From positions 49,425 to 113,424 of the forward strand of contig JAFIGT010000035.1 of NCBI GenBank assembly GCA_017849585.1: a stretch of DNA of 64,000 nucleotides, read 5' to 3'. The position numbers were made by a program, and so were the translations under genes. The notes under the pieces were generated by a model. It had not been told where the DNA came from, ran no database searches, and worked only from the letters and a program-made list of their open reading frames with translations. Source of the stretch: Verrucomicrobium sp. (GTDB lineage: Bacteria; Verrucomicrobiota; Verrucomicrobiia; Methylacidiphilales; UBA1321). Below are positions 20,726 to 28,837 of this stretch, one piece after another (position 1 is the stretch's first letter; each line of letters opens with the position of its first letter).

Positions 20726-20740
20726 CCAGCGTGACGCTGG
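20726..20740. repeat. Hairpin repeat CCAGCGTGACGCTGG, copy 1
   Basis: An imperfect palindrome directly after the ftsY stop codon. The identical 15 bases occur just after typA at 47492-47506. It is a REP-like or terminator-like 3' element; there is no T run, so it is not a standard terminator. Confidence 0.6.
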
Positions 20741-20783
20741 TGCTGGTGTGCAACGCCGGGGTGTGTTAAATATCAGACATCAC

Positions 20784-21821
20784 ATGTCCACCACTCGCGA
20801 TCTCCTCTTCATGTCGCGCGCGCTCGAACTCGCGCAACGTGGCATTGGCCTGACCAATCCCAACCCGCGAGTCGGCGCCGTCATCGTCCGTGCGGGCAAG
20901 ATCATTGGCGAGGGCTATCACCAAAAAGCGGGTCAACCGCATGCCGAGATCAATGCGATTGCCGACGCCAAAACGCGCGGTGAGAAAATTTCCGGCGCGA
21001 CGATGTACGTCACGCTCGAACCTTGCTGCACCCACGGTCGCACCCCGCCTTGCACCGACGCCATTAAACGCGAAAAGTTGAAGCACGTCGTTATCGGCGC
21101 GGTCGATCCCAATCCGCAGCATGCCGGGCATGGGCTCACGATCCTGCGTCGCGCCGGGATCTCCGTTACAAGCGGTGTCCTCGCGAAAGAATCAGCGGAA
21201 CTCAATCGCGATTTCAACAACTGGATTACCACCGGTACGCCGTGGGTCGTTGCCAAGATTGCGATGAGTCTCGATGGCCGCATCATGCCGCGCGAAGGGC
21301 GTTGGCTCACGGGACCGAAAGCGCGTCGCGTCGCGCATGAACTCCGCTGGCAGTCCGATGCAATTCTCGTCGGCGCGGAAACGGTTCGCGTCGATAACCC
21401 GCAACTCACCGTTCGACTCCCCGGTCGCAAAGGAAAGGTGCAACCGTGGCGCGTGGTGCTGACCCGCAGCGGCAAACTTCCACGCACGGCGCATCTTTTC
21501 ACCGATGAATTCAAAGAGCGCACGCTTGTCTTTCACAACACGCCGATCCCGAATGTATTGCGGCAACTCGGCAAACGCGGTGTGACGAATCTCCTTCTCG
21601 AGGGCGGTGGCAAGGTATTGGGGGCCGCTTTTGCCGCAGGTGTGGTTAACGAGATCGCCTTTTTCGTCGCTCCACAGTTGGTTGGACGAGGCCCCGCAGC
21701 CATCGTCCTGCCGCACGGAAAAACATGGGGATGGTCCATAGTTGCCGGTACATTGACAGTAGAAAAGGTGGGAGTGGATTACCTGGTGCGAGGCCGGGTG
21801 TGCCGCCCGGACTCGCCCTGA
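20784..21821 (+). CDS. ribD: Bifunctional riboflavin-specific deaminase/reductase
   Basis: This enzyme deaminates and then reduces the pyrimidine intermediate of riboflavin synthesis. The deaminase half has the zinc site HAEINAIAD and PCCTHGRTPPC; the reductase half has VVAKIAMSLDGRI and the NADPH-binding region LLLEGGG. ATG 20784 matches the family N-terminus (DLLFMSRALELAQRG); the upstream frame overlaps ftsY. With ribBA and ribH it covers most of riboflavin synthesis within one same-strand cluster. Confidence 0.95.
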   Translation: MSTTRDLLFMSRALELAQRGIGLTNPNPRVGAVIVRAGKIIGEGYHQKAGQPHAEINAIADAKTRGEKISGATMYVTLEPCCTHGRTPPCTDAIKREKLKHVVIGAVDPNPQHAGHGLTILRRAGISVTSGVLAKESAELNRDFNNWITTGTPWVVAKIAMSLDGRIMPREGRWLTGPKARRVAHELRWQSDAILVGAETVRVDNPQLTVRLPGRKGKVQPWRVVLTRSGKLPRTAHLFTDEFKERTLVFHNTPIPNVLRQLGKRGVTNLLLEGGGKVLGAAFAAGVVNEIAFFVAPQLVGRGPAAIVLPHGKTWGWSIVAGTLTVEKVGVDYLVRGRVCRPDSP

Positions 21822-21828
21822 AGCGTCT

Positions 21829-22548
21829 TTAGAATTTCACCCCGGCTCCGAGAATGAAGCCATTGCCTTCATAGGTCGGATTATCGGGCGATTTACCGCC
21901 ACCGTTGCCGATGAAGAGCCGGCGATAGCCGACGATCACATCAATGGAGTCATCCACGGCGATCTTCATTCCCGCGCCATACCGGGCCAGGAAATTGACG
22001 TTGCTGCCGTTACGGGGAAACGCCACGGTGCTGGCGATCACCCCCGGCGAACCTTCCAGGTAGAAGCTGAACCGGTCAAGTTCCCAGACATACACGCGGC
22101 CGATCACCGCCAGACTGAAGCCGGTGGTTTCCGTTTCAATAGGCTCCGGCTCAAACAAGTATTGGCTGGTGCCGTAGGCATAGTGGATACCCGCCGAAGC
22201 CGCCAGGGAAAAGTACTTGCTCCACTTGCCATCGAACCGGCGTTCCGCCTCAATGTTGAGGCCGGTGATACTGTAGTCCCGGTCTTGCGAAGCCGAGAAG
22301 TACTGTTCTCCATAGGCACTGAAGTTCCACAGTTTTTGATTCGCAGCAAAGTGATCCACTTCGATGGACTGCATTCCCTTCACCTCATCCTTCGAATCGG
22401 TGGAAGGCCGCAAGCTCGCACTGGTGAGTGGCGGTGACGAAGTGGAGCTCGACGGCGGTTCGCTCGCGAAGGTGCGCAAAAAGGTTAAATAGATTGCCAG
22501 CGCCACGAGCGCGGCCGTCCATCTGAAAATAAATCTTGGAATAATCAT
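21829..22548 (-). CDS. Outer-membrane beta-barrel protein, possibly PagL-like
   Basis: This 239-residue protein has an N-terminal signal/anchor (residues about 8-28), a Ser/Pro-rich linker and then amphipathic strands ending in VKF. The C-terminal stretch GYRRLFIGNGGGKSPDN aligns by eye with the HxSN region of lipid A 3-O-deacylase (PagL/acyloxyacyl hydrolase). The catalytic His and Ser appear to be Phe and Gly here, so enzymatic activity is doubtful. The family link is tentative; a generic outer-membrane barrel is the safe call. Confidence 0.55.
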   Translation of the reverse strand: MIIPRFIFRWTAALVALAIYLTFLRTFASEPPSSSTSSPPLTSASLRPSTDSKDEVKGMQSIEVDHFAANQKLWNFSAYGEQYFSASQDRDYSITGLNIEAERRFDGKWSKYFSLAASAGIHYAYGTSQYLFEPEPIETETTGFSLAVIGRVYVWELDRFSFYLEGSPGVIASTVAFPRNGSNVNFLARYGAGMKIAVDDSIDVIVGYRRLFIGNGGGKSPDNPTYEGNGFILGAGVKF

Positions 22549-22628
22549 CGTTTTCTCCTAATTGAATTTATATTAATTGGCTATAAATTAATGTAAAACA
22601 TAAATTTAATATCGAAACAAGATAAATT

Positions 22629-23183
22629 ATGTCGAGTGCCAATAATTCCACTGTACCCGTTCGCTTGCATGCCATTACCGTCCGGGCAGAAATTGTGATC
22701 TGTGGTACGATCCTGGTTTATCTGACCCTGCCGTTCGTGATTTGGCTTGTGCCAGGCCTGGCCGAGCACCTGATCCAAAATCGAATGGGAGCGGTGGTCG
22801 CTCCACAGCAGATCACCTGGCTGGGCCGATTGGAGGGCTGCGCGGCCAGTATGCTCTACGCCCTGCCGCTGGCGTTTGGCCTTTCCCGCATCGCACTCCT
22901 TTTTCGTACGATTCGACTGGGCAATCCCTTTCAAATGCAGACCGTGCGGTGCGTGCGACAGCTGGGGTTCTCCTTGATTGCGGCGGCGCTCGCCTTGCCA
23001 ATGGCGCGGTTATTGGTTCTGCATGCCGTGGGCGCGCCAGCGCAGTTGAAGCAATTGCTGGGGATTTTTTCCCCGGGCTTTGCGGTTCTCTCGTATCTGA
23101 TTCTGGGCTTTGCCTTGACTGTGCTCGCCTCCGTGCTGAAGGAAGCAGTCCGGTTGTCTGAGGAAAACGCGCGCTTTATCTAA
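22629..23183 (+). CDS. DUF2975-like membrane protein
   Basis: This 184-residue protein has four hydrophobic segments (about 21-45, 72-94, 112-132 and 142-168) and the polar loop FRTIRLGNPFQMQTVRCVRQLG typical of DUF2975. It is followed after six bases by a small XRE-type regulator; DUF2975 genes are often paired with such YozG-like regulators. The role is unknown. The region before it (22549-22628) is very AT-rich and probably holds divergent promoters. Confidence 0.8.
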   Translation: MSSANNSTVPVRLHAITVRAEIVICGTILVYLTLPFVIWLVPGLAEHLIQNRMGAVVAPQQITWLGRLEGCAASMLYALPLAFGLSRIALLFRTIRLGNPFQMQTVRCVRQLGFSLIAAALALPMARLLVLHAVGAPAQLKQLLGIFSPGFAVLSYLILGFALTVLASVLKEAVRLSEENARFI

Positions 23184-23189
23184 ACCACC

Positions 23190-23429
23190 ATGCGCATCAA
23201 TATCACGTTGGATGTCATGCTGGCCCGGCGCAAAATGCGCTCCAAGGAATTAGCCGAGCGTATCGGCATCTCCGAGGTCAATCTCTCGCTGCTGAAATCG
23301 GGCAAGGTGAAAGGCATCCGGTTTTCGACGCTGGAGAAAATTTGTGAAGTGCTGGAATGCCAACCGGGAGACTTGCTGGAGTTCCAAAAAGATGCCCCGT
23401 CCAGCGAGGATGACGGGGAAGAGAGCTAG
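23190..23429 (+). CDS. Small XRE-family transcriptional regulator (YozG-like)
   Basis: This 79-residue protein is almost entirely a helix-turn-helix: LAERIGISEVNLSLLKSGKVKGIRFSTLEKICEVLECQPGDLLE is the typical Cro/CI-type layout. The C-terminus is acidic. It forms a unit with the DUF2975 protein upstream. Its TAG stop (23427-23429) shares CTAG with the stop of the convergent xseA gene. Confidence 0.9.
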   Translation: MRINITLDVMLARRKMRSKELAERIGISEVNLSLLKSGKVKGIRFSTLEKICEVLECQPGDLLEFQKDAPSSEDDGEES

Positions 23430-24736
23430 CGAGCTTTCTCTACTTTCACGCCGAGTTCGCCTTTGGCCAGGCGCACGACCGCACTTTTCCCCACTAGCTT
23501 TGCGTTTGCCTCGCGGATGATCTTGCCCTTCTCGTCCAGCACGAGCGCGTAACCGCGCTGCAACGTCGCGGTGGGTCCCAGCGCGCGCAGCCGCGCTTCC
23601 CATTGTGTGAGTTGTTCCTTGCGGTGCGCAATCGTCTGGCGCGGATCGACCGCCGACCAGCGCAGTAACACCTTGTCGAGTTGATGTCGCCGGTCCTCTA
23701 CATTGCGGCGCAGATTCGAGCGGAGCAAATCGGTGAGGTCATCCACGCGCTGCTGCATCTGTCCGATCACACGGCGCGGTTCGCGAAAGACGTAGCTTTG
23801 GCGCAATTGTTCCCATCGGGCGCGACGTTCGCGCAGCATCCCTTGCACCGCGCGCTCCATCCGCTGACGCAGCGCCGCGATTTCGTCCCGCCACTCCTGC
23901 CATTCGCGCGAGACCAGTTCGGCCGCTGCGGACGGCGTTGGCGCACGCAAGTCGGCGACGAAATCCGCAATCGTGAAATCCGTTTCGTGGCCCACGGCTG
24001 AAATCGTCGGCAACTCCGATGCCGCAATCGCGCGCGCCACGGTTTCCGTATTGAACTGCCACAGATCTTCCAGACTGCCTCCGCCGCGAGCGACCACGAT
24101 CACTTCCACATTCTGTTCGCGGTTGAACGCCGCAATCGCTTCCGCGATTTCCGCTGCCGCGCCGTCGCCTTGCACGCGTACGCCATGGACAAGAATACGA
24201 ATGCCCGGAGCGCGTCGCTTGAGGATCTTGGTGAAGTCCTGCAACACCGCGCCCTGCAGGGACGTCACAATGCCAATCGTCTCTGGAAAAAACGGCAACG
24301 CACGTTTGCGGTCCGATTCGAAAAGTCCCTCTGCTGCGAGCTTCCGCTTCAACGCTTCGAATTCTTCCTGCAGCGAGCCCTGCCCGCGCGGGCGCAGTTG
24401 CAGCACCTGAATTTGATATTGGCCGCGCGCCTCGTAGACCGTGATCCGACCGCGCGCCAACACGGCGAGTCCGTCTTTCAGCGCGAAACCCACGCGCGAC
24501 GCATCGCCCCGGAACATCACCGCGCTCAGCGTCGCGGTCAGGTCCTTCAGCGTGAAATAGAGATGGCCCGAACCCGGATTGCGGAAATTCGAAATCTCAC
24601 CCGTCACCCACACTTCACCGACGTTCTCCTCCAGAATCTCGCGGATGTAACCCGTGAGATCCGCGATCGTGTACGCGCTCTCCGCTGTCGAGCCGGGAGA
24701 GGCCGGTGTGTCGTCAGCGGTGAGGGAGAAGTCCAT
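23426..24736 (-). CDS. xseA: Exodeoxyribonuclease VII large subunit
   Basis: This is the catalytic subunit of ExoVII, which degrades single-stranded DNA to oligonucleotides. The N-terminal OB fold (VWVTGEISNFRNPGSGHLYFTLKD) is followed by the nuclease core (GIVTSLQGAVLQD; VARGGGSLEDLWQFN; SAVGHETDFTIADFVAD) and the long coiled-coil. The expected partner xseB is not adjacent. ATG 24736 is chosen because the longer start at 24769 falls inside an inverted repeat. The C-terminus is about 437 residues from this start, a normal length. Confidence 0.96.
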   Translation of the reverse strand: MDFSLTADDTPASPGSTAESAYTIADLTGYIREILEENVGEVWVTGEISNFRNPGSGHLYFTLKDLTATLSAVMFRGDASRVGFALKDGLAVLARGRITVYEARGQYQIQVLQLRPRGQGSLQEEFEALKRKLAAEGLFESDRKRALPFFPETIGIVTSLQGAVLQDFTKILKRRAPGIRILVHGVRVQGDGAAAEIAEAIAAFNREQNVEVIVVARGGGSLEDLWQFNTETVARAIAASELPTISAVGHETDFTIADFVADLRAPTPSAAAELVSREWQEWRDEIAALRQRMERAVQGMLRERRARWEQLRQSYVFREPRRVIGQMQQRVDDLTDLLRSNLRRNVEDRRHQLDKVLLRWSAVDPRQTIAHRKEQLTQWEARLRALGPTATLQRGYALVLDEKGKIIREANAKLVGKSAVVRLAKGELGVKVEKAR

Positions 24737-24758
24737 AGGCGAAGTCAAATTGCAAAGG

Positions 24759-24897
24759 TCAAAAGTCAAAACGACAATTCAAAACTCAAATATAAAACGT
24801 TCAGTGAGGATGGCAACTTCCCATCTGATTGCGGACACTCTCACGAAATCGGTGATGGTAAAACTTTTGAATTTTAAGCTGACGTTTTGACTTTTGA
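24759..24897. repeat. Inverted repeat with 15-bp perfect arms between xseA and ymdB
   Basis: The arms TCAAAAGTCAAAACG (24759-24773) and its exact complement at 24883-24897 flank about 109 bases of AT-rich spacer. The right arm runs into a GAGATTTGAAATTTGA string like that near ribH. It may be a decayed small repeat element; no coding sequence is seen. Confidence 0.55.
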
Positions 24898-24916
24898 GAT
24901 TTGAAATTTGATTTTC

Positions 24917-25717
24917 CTACGCATTTTCGTAGGGACTATTCATCTTCCACTGGATGCGCTCGATCTTCGTCGCATGGCCCGTGTTCTCATCGATCTCCAC
25001 ATACACCCCATCGGCTTGCAGGCCGCGACGTGCGATGTAGAAACGGCCCGGCAGGAGCGGACGGTATTTCAAAAGAACACTGTCGATATCGCGACCGATC
25101 ACCGACTCGTGCGGTCCGGTGAAACCCGCGTCCGTCAGGTAGGCTGTGCCGCCGGGGAAGATTTGATCATCGGCGGTTTGCACGTGGGTGTGCGTGCCCA
25201 CCACGAGCGAGACCTTGCCATCGAGCGCGCGGCCCATCGCGATTTTTTCCGAGGTCGCTTCGCAATGGAAATCGACCAGGATGCACGGCGTTTCCGTCCG
25301 CAGCTTCGAGACTTCCTGTTCCACGATCAGAAAGGGATTATCCGTTTGCGGTCCCATGAAGGTGCGCCCCAGCGCATTGATCACGCCGAGTTTCTTGCCG
25401 TTGCCGCTGACTACGACGGAGCCGCAACCCGGCGTTCCCGGCGGGTAATTAATGGGGCGCAGCAAACGCGGTTCGGTATCGAAGTAGGCGTTGATTTCCT
25501 TTTGGTCCCACGTGTGATCGCCGAGCGTCACCACATCGGCTCCGGCTCGCATCAGGTCGATGCTCAGCTTCGGGGTGATGCCGTTGCCGCCGGCCGAATT
25601 TTCGCCGTTCACGACGAAGAAGTCGGGGGAGTACTGCTGTTTCAGGGCGGGAATGGCGGCATGCACGACGTCGCGGCCCGGTTCACCCACGACATCACCG
25701 AGGAAAATCACTTTCAT
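24917..25717 (-). CDS. ymdB: YmdB-family metallophosphoesterase
   Basis: This 266-residue protein belongs to the family hydrolysing 2',3'-cyclic nucleotides (Bacillus YmdB). The metal motifs are all visible: GDVVGEPGR, NGENSAGGNGIT, GDHTWDQKE, DFHCEATSEK and GTHTHVQTAD. The start at ATG 25717 gives the standard MKVIFLGD N-terminus. It is cytoplasmic. It lies upstream of xseA on the same strand, but separated by the inverted repeat. Confidence 0.93.
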   Translation of the reverse strand: MKVIFLGDVVGEPGRDVVHAAIPALKQQYSPDFFVVNGENSAGGNGITPKLSIDLMRAGADVVTLGDHTWDQKEINAYFDTEPRLLRPINYPPGTPGCGSVVVSGNGKKLGVINALGRTFMGPQTDNPFLIVEQEVSKLRTETPCILVDFHCEATSEKIAMGRALDGKVSLVVGTHTHVQTADDQIFPGGTAYLTDAGFTGPHESVIGRDIDSVLLKYRPLLPGRFYIARRGLQADGVYVEIDENTGHATKIERIQWKMNSPYENA

Positions 25718-25839
25718 TACAGCGTCCACACTGTGGCATGGAGGAACAGGCGGCAATCTCGAATTTCACCGATGAATCGTGATGGAAAAAGCGCGTTTTT
25801 CCAATTTGAGATTTGCCGGGATCTCCGTAGAGTCGTTCC

Positions 25840-27174
25840 ATGGAATGGCGGCATGCGTTGGCGGTGGGGTTCTGGTTGACCACGGCAGGAGTCGGGTTTG
25901 CCCAGGAAACGCCACCTGAGACCCCGGCTATCACGGCCGAAAAAGTCAATCAGGCGCTACAGGCCGAACTCTTTCCCGCCACCGGTTCCGTTTGGGAGGA
26001 AGACGCCGACACCGTGGCCCAGCGATTGCAATGGCCCCGGGAATCCAAGACCTCCACGCAAGGCAGTTACCGCCTCTACGCCAAGGACTCCGTTCGCCTG
26101 CTCGGGGCCCGGCCCTACTCCTGCGCACTCTATGCCGAGGAGGGCAAGCCCACGCAACTCTCCCTTGTTTTTGCCAACAAGGGGGATTACGGAAATCTCA
26201 CGAACCTCACGTCGGAGGTGAGCAACGATGGCCGCCGCTCCCGTAGCGACGTACAAAAGCAGGAGCGCGAACAAAAGCGCGCGCTCAAGGACGAAGTGCG
26301 CAATTTCGATCTCGCCTTGAAAGCCGATGCCGACGCGATCGAGAAAGCTCTCACCGAGGTCCTCGGCCCCGCCAACGACAAAGCCACCTTTGGCCAATCG
26401 CGCGACATGCGCGAGCGCGTCACCCGCTGGAACTGGAACGACACCGCCATTCTCCTCGCCACCCCGCGCGGGGAATACGTCGTCGTGCGCATCATGCCCA
26501 CCGCCACTGCCGATGCGGGCGGTCGCGTCGCCCGGCTCTCCGATTCCGAATTGCGCCAGCTCCTCCTCAAGCGCGTGGAGAAACGTGACAACGGCGACGT
26601 GGTGATCGCTGACATCCCCATGGTGGACCAGGGGCCCAAAGGCTTCTGCGTTCCCGCCACGTGGGAACGCTACCTGCGCTACCTCAATATCCCCGCCGAC
26701 ATGTACGTCCTCGCCATGGCGGGCGGCACCAGCCTCGGCGGCGGCACCTACATCACGGCCATGGCGCAAAATGTCGACGACCTCTGCCGCCAGTACGGAC
26801 GCCGCACCGAAGGCATCAGCGGCGCCATCGATATTCGCAACCTCTCCAAATACCTCGACGAGGGGCTTCCCATCATGTGGGCCTGCTTCGTCGTCGAACC
26901 GCTCGAAATCGCAATCACCAAACGCACCCGCGAACGCCGCAACGTCACCGACTGGACGCAATGGAAGAAATCGCTCGACCCCATACGCTCCGAAGCTAGG
27001 TCCATCCAGATCGACACCCACAATGGCCACGTCCGCATGATCATCGGCTACAACGCCGCTACCAAGGAAATCGCCATCTCCGATTCCTGGGGCGAACGCG
27101 CCGCCGAACGCTGGATGACCGTGGAAGAAGCGGCCGCCACCTCACAAGGTTTTCTCACTATTATCAAGTGGTGA
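25840..27174 (+). CDS. Secreted protein with C-terminal C39-like cysteine peptidase domain
   Basis: This 444-residue protein has a signal peptide (cleavage near GFAQE, residue 22), a charged middle part (about 130-180) and a papain-like domain. IPMVDQGPKGFCVPATW gives the glutamine and the catalytic Cys270; NGHVRMIIGY gives His397; ISDSWG gives Asp415. This order matches Peptidase_C39-like proteins. It probably acts in the periplasm or outside the cell; the target is unknown. The first 250 residues show no family I know. Confidence 0.7.
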   Translation: MEWRHALAVGFWLTTAGVGFAQETPPETPAITAEKVNQALQAELFPATGSVWEEDADTVAQRLQWPRESKTSTQGSYRLYAKDSVRLLGARPYSCALYAEEGKPTQLSLVFANKGDYGNLTNLTSEVSNDGRRSRSDVQKQEREQKRALKDEVRNFDLALKADADAIEKALTEVLGPANDKATFGQSRDMRERVTRWNWNDTAILLATPRGEYVVVRIMPTATADAGGRVARLSDSELRQLLLKRVEKRDNGDVVIADIPMVDQGPKGFCVPATWERYLRYLNIPADMYVLAMAGGTSLGGGTYITAMAQNVDDLCRQYGRRTEGISGAIDIRNLSKYLDEGLPIMWACFVVEPLEIAITKRTRERRNVTDWTQWKKSLDPIRSEARSIQIDTHNGHVRMIIGYNAATKEIAISDSWGERAAERWMTVEEAAATSQGFLTIIKW

Positions 27175-27360
27175 TCAGGCACGCGAAAGGCGCTTTTCTT
27201 AAAAGTTCCTCTGCTGCAATCAATAACGGAGAGAGGCTATTTAGCGGCTGAATCATTATTAGATTGGCTATCAACTTAGCTAATTCATTAATGAACAAAT
27301 CTTTAAGACTAAGAACTTTCCTTTCCGCAAAACTGGCGGATAGTATCCGTTGGAATACGT

Positions 27361-28338
27361 ATGGACAACTCCTCCAAAAAAGAGACGATGATGTTTGTTG
27401 CCTTGCCGGGAACCGACCCGTATGCCGAGGTACCCAAGAAGCAAGTCAAAGAACAGCTCGACAAAGGACTGCTCAAGCAGTCCGCCCTCATTTGGAGCCA
27501 GAAACACAATAGCTGGAAACAAGCCCGCCACATCACGCAGCTGATCGCCTCCAAACTGCAGCCGCGTCCCGCTCAAGCTCCGCTTGCCGGACAGGCACAG
27601 CCGCGAGTCAATATCCAACCCGCTGCCGCTGCCCAGCCCAAAGCTCAAGCCGCCAAACCCGCCGCACCGATTAAAGTAGCCTCTGTCCCGAAAAATGCCG
27701 GCGCCAAGCCTGCAGCCTCCCACGTCGCCCCGGCTCCGGCGGCAGCCAAGCCGGTTGCCCCCGCCACACCGGCGGCGAACGAGCACCACCTCGAAGGCGA
27801 AGGCCCGCACCGCACGCCCATGTGGCTCAAAGCCGTTTGCGCTGCCCTCGTCGTTATTATTTTTGGCCTCATGGCCCTGAACTGGTACTACGTGGACCAC
27901 GCCATCAAGGCGAATCTCGTTGAAGACAACACCCCCTTCAAGGAAGTTCCCCTCTACGCGCACCTTGGCGGCTTCTTCCAAGCCAGCAGCCTCATCATCC
28001 ACCTCCGGCCGACTGACACGGTGACGCGCGAGAACTTCCTCCAGTACCTCTCCGCCGTCGCCAACGCCACGCCCGATCGCCCCATGAGCACGCGCGCCTT
28101 CGACGTCGTCAGTCTCTCCAGTGGTTGGTCCGCCGACTACCACATGTCCGGCCGCAACTGGCGCCGTTTGGCCAAGCCCGACCTCAGTGACGACGATCGC
28201 CGCGCCATCCTGCTCGAAAGCGTCTACATCGCCGGTGGTGAGAAACTCATCCCCCGCAGTAATCTCGACGCCAGCGGACAGCTCGCCCTCGAAACGAAAC
28301 GTTGGAACGAATTCGTCAGCACTTTCGTTCGGAAATAG
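27361..28338 (+). CDS. GYF-like domain membrane protein
   Basis: The 325-residue protein starts with a small GYF_2/DUF4339-like domain (about 10-65; LIWSQKHNSWKQARHI), then an Ala/Pro-rich linker (about 68-140), a membrane helix (about 155-175) and a C-terminal domain of about 150 residues without a known match. The topology suggests a cytoplasmic GYF-like domain tethered by a flexible linker. The upstream spacer (27175-27360) is AT-rich and holds a perfect palindrome TTCATTAATGAA at 27284-27295 that may be an operator. Confidence 0.65.
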   Translation: MDNSSKKETMMFVALPGTDPYAEVPKKQVKEQLDKGLLKQSALIWSQKHNSWKQARHITQLIASKLQPRPAQAPLAGQAQPRVNIQPAAAAQPKAQAAKPAAPIKVASVPKNAGAKPAASHVAPAPAAAKPVAPATPAANEHHLEGEGPHRTPMWLKAVCAALVVIIFGLMALNWYYVDHAIKANLVEDNTPFKEVPLYAHLGGFFQASSLIIHLRPTDTVTRENFLQYLSAVANATPDRPMSTRAFDVVSLSSGWSADYHMSGRNWRRLAKPDLSDDDRRAILLESVYIAGGEKLIPRSNLDASGQLALETKRWNEFVSTFVRK

Positions 28339-28438
28339 CGCGGAACTGCGCCAGACTATCTAGGCCCGCAAAAGGAATTTCGATAGGAGTCAAACGCTTC
28401 GTCAACTGGAGCCATGCGCCGCTCTGGCGGTGAAAGAG

Positions 28439-28794
28439 TGGAGGCGGGGGGAGTCGAACCCCCGTCCAAAAACCAGGCCCTGACCGCGTCTACAAGTTTG
28501 TTTGGGCGTTAGATTTTCGAGAAGGCGGTTGTGGTCCAACTCACCCACCTTCCTTAGCCTCCACGTTAGTTCGTCATATCAGGTCGGTGACTCACCTGAC
28601 ATACCGTCCGGCTAATGTCGCCGTTGTCCCTTAGCCGAAATCCGGGCAACGACGTCTGCGGCGCTAATTAGGCCGCGAGAGCCAACTCTTCGTTAGCATT
28701 TATTGTTTGAGCAGGCTTTTTTACGAGGAAGACCCACTCAATCCTCGACTTGCGGCGGGCATCACCGAGCTTCTGTCGAAACCAATGCGCCCCC
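28439..28794 (-). ncRNA. ssrA: Transfer-messenger RNA (tmRNA)
   Basis: On the minus strand the 5' end GGGGGCG...GGTTTCGAC and the 3' end GTTCGACTCCCCCCGCCTCC form the tRNA-like acceptor and T arm: GGGGGCG pairs with CGCCTCC, followed by discriminator A at 28439. CCA is not encoded. The reading frame (28697 to 28668) reads GCT AAC GAA GAG TTG GCT CTC GCG GCC TAA, giving a tag that ends ANEELALAA; the resume codon may be a codon or two earlier. With SmpB this RNA frees stalled ribosomes and tags their products for proteolysis. At 356 nt it has the normal one-piece length. Confidence 0.96.
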
Positions 28795-28837
28795 TTACTT
28801 CCTACAAGTTAGCATGAAAGTGGGCGCTGGCAAGCGG

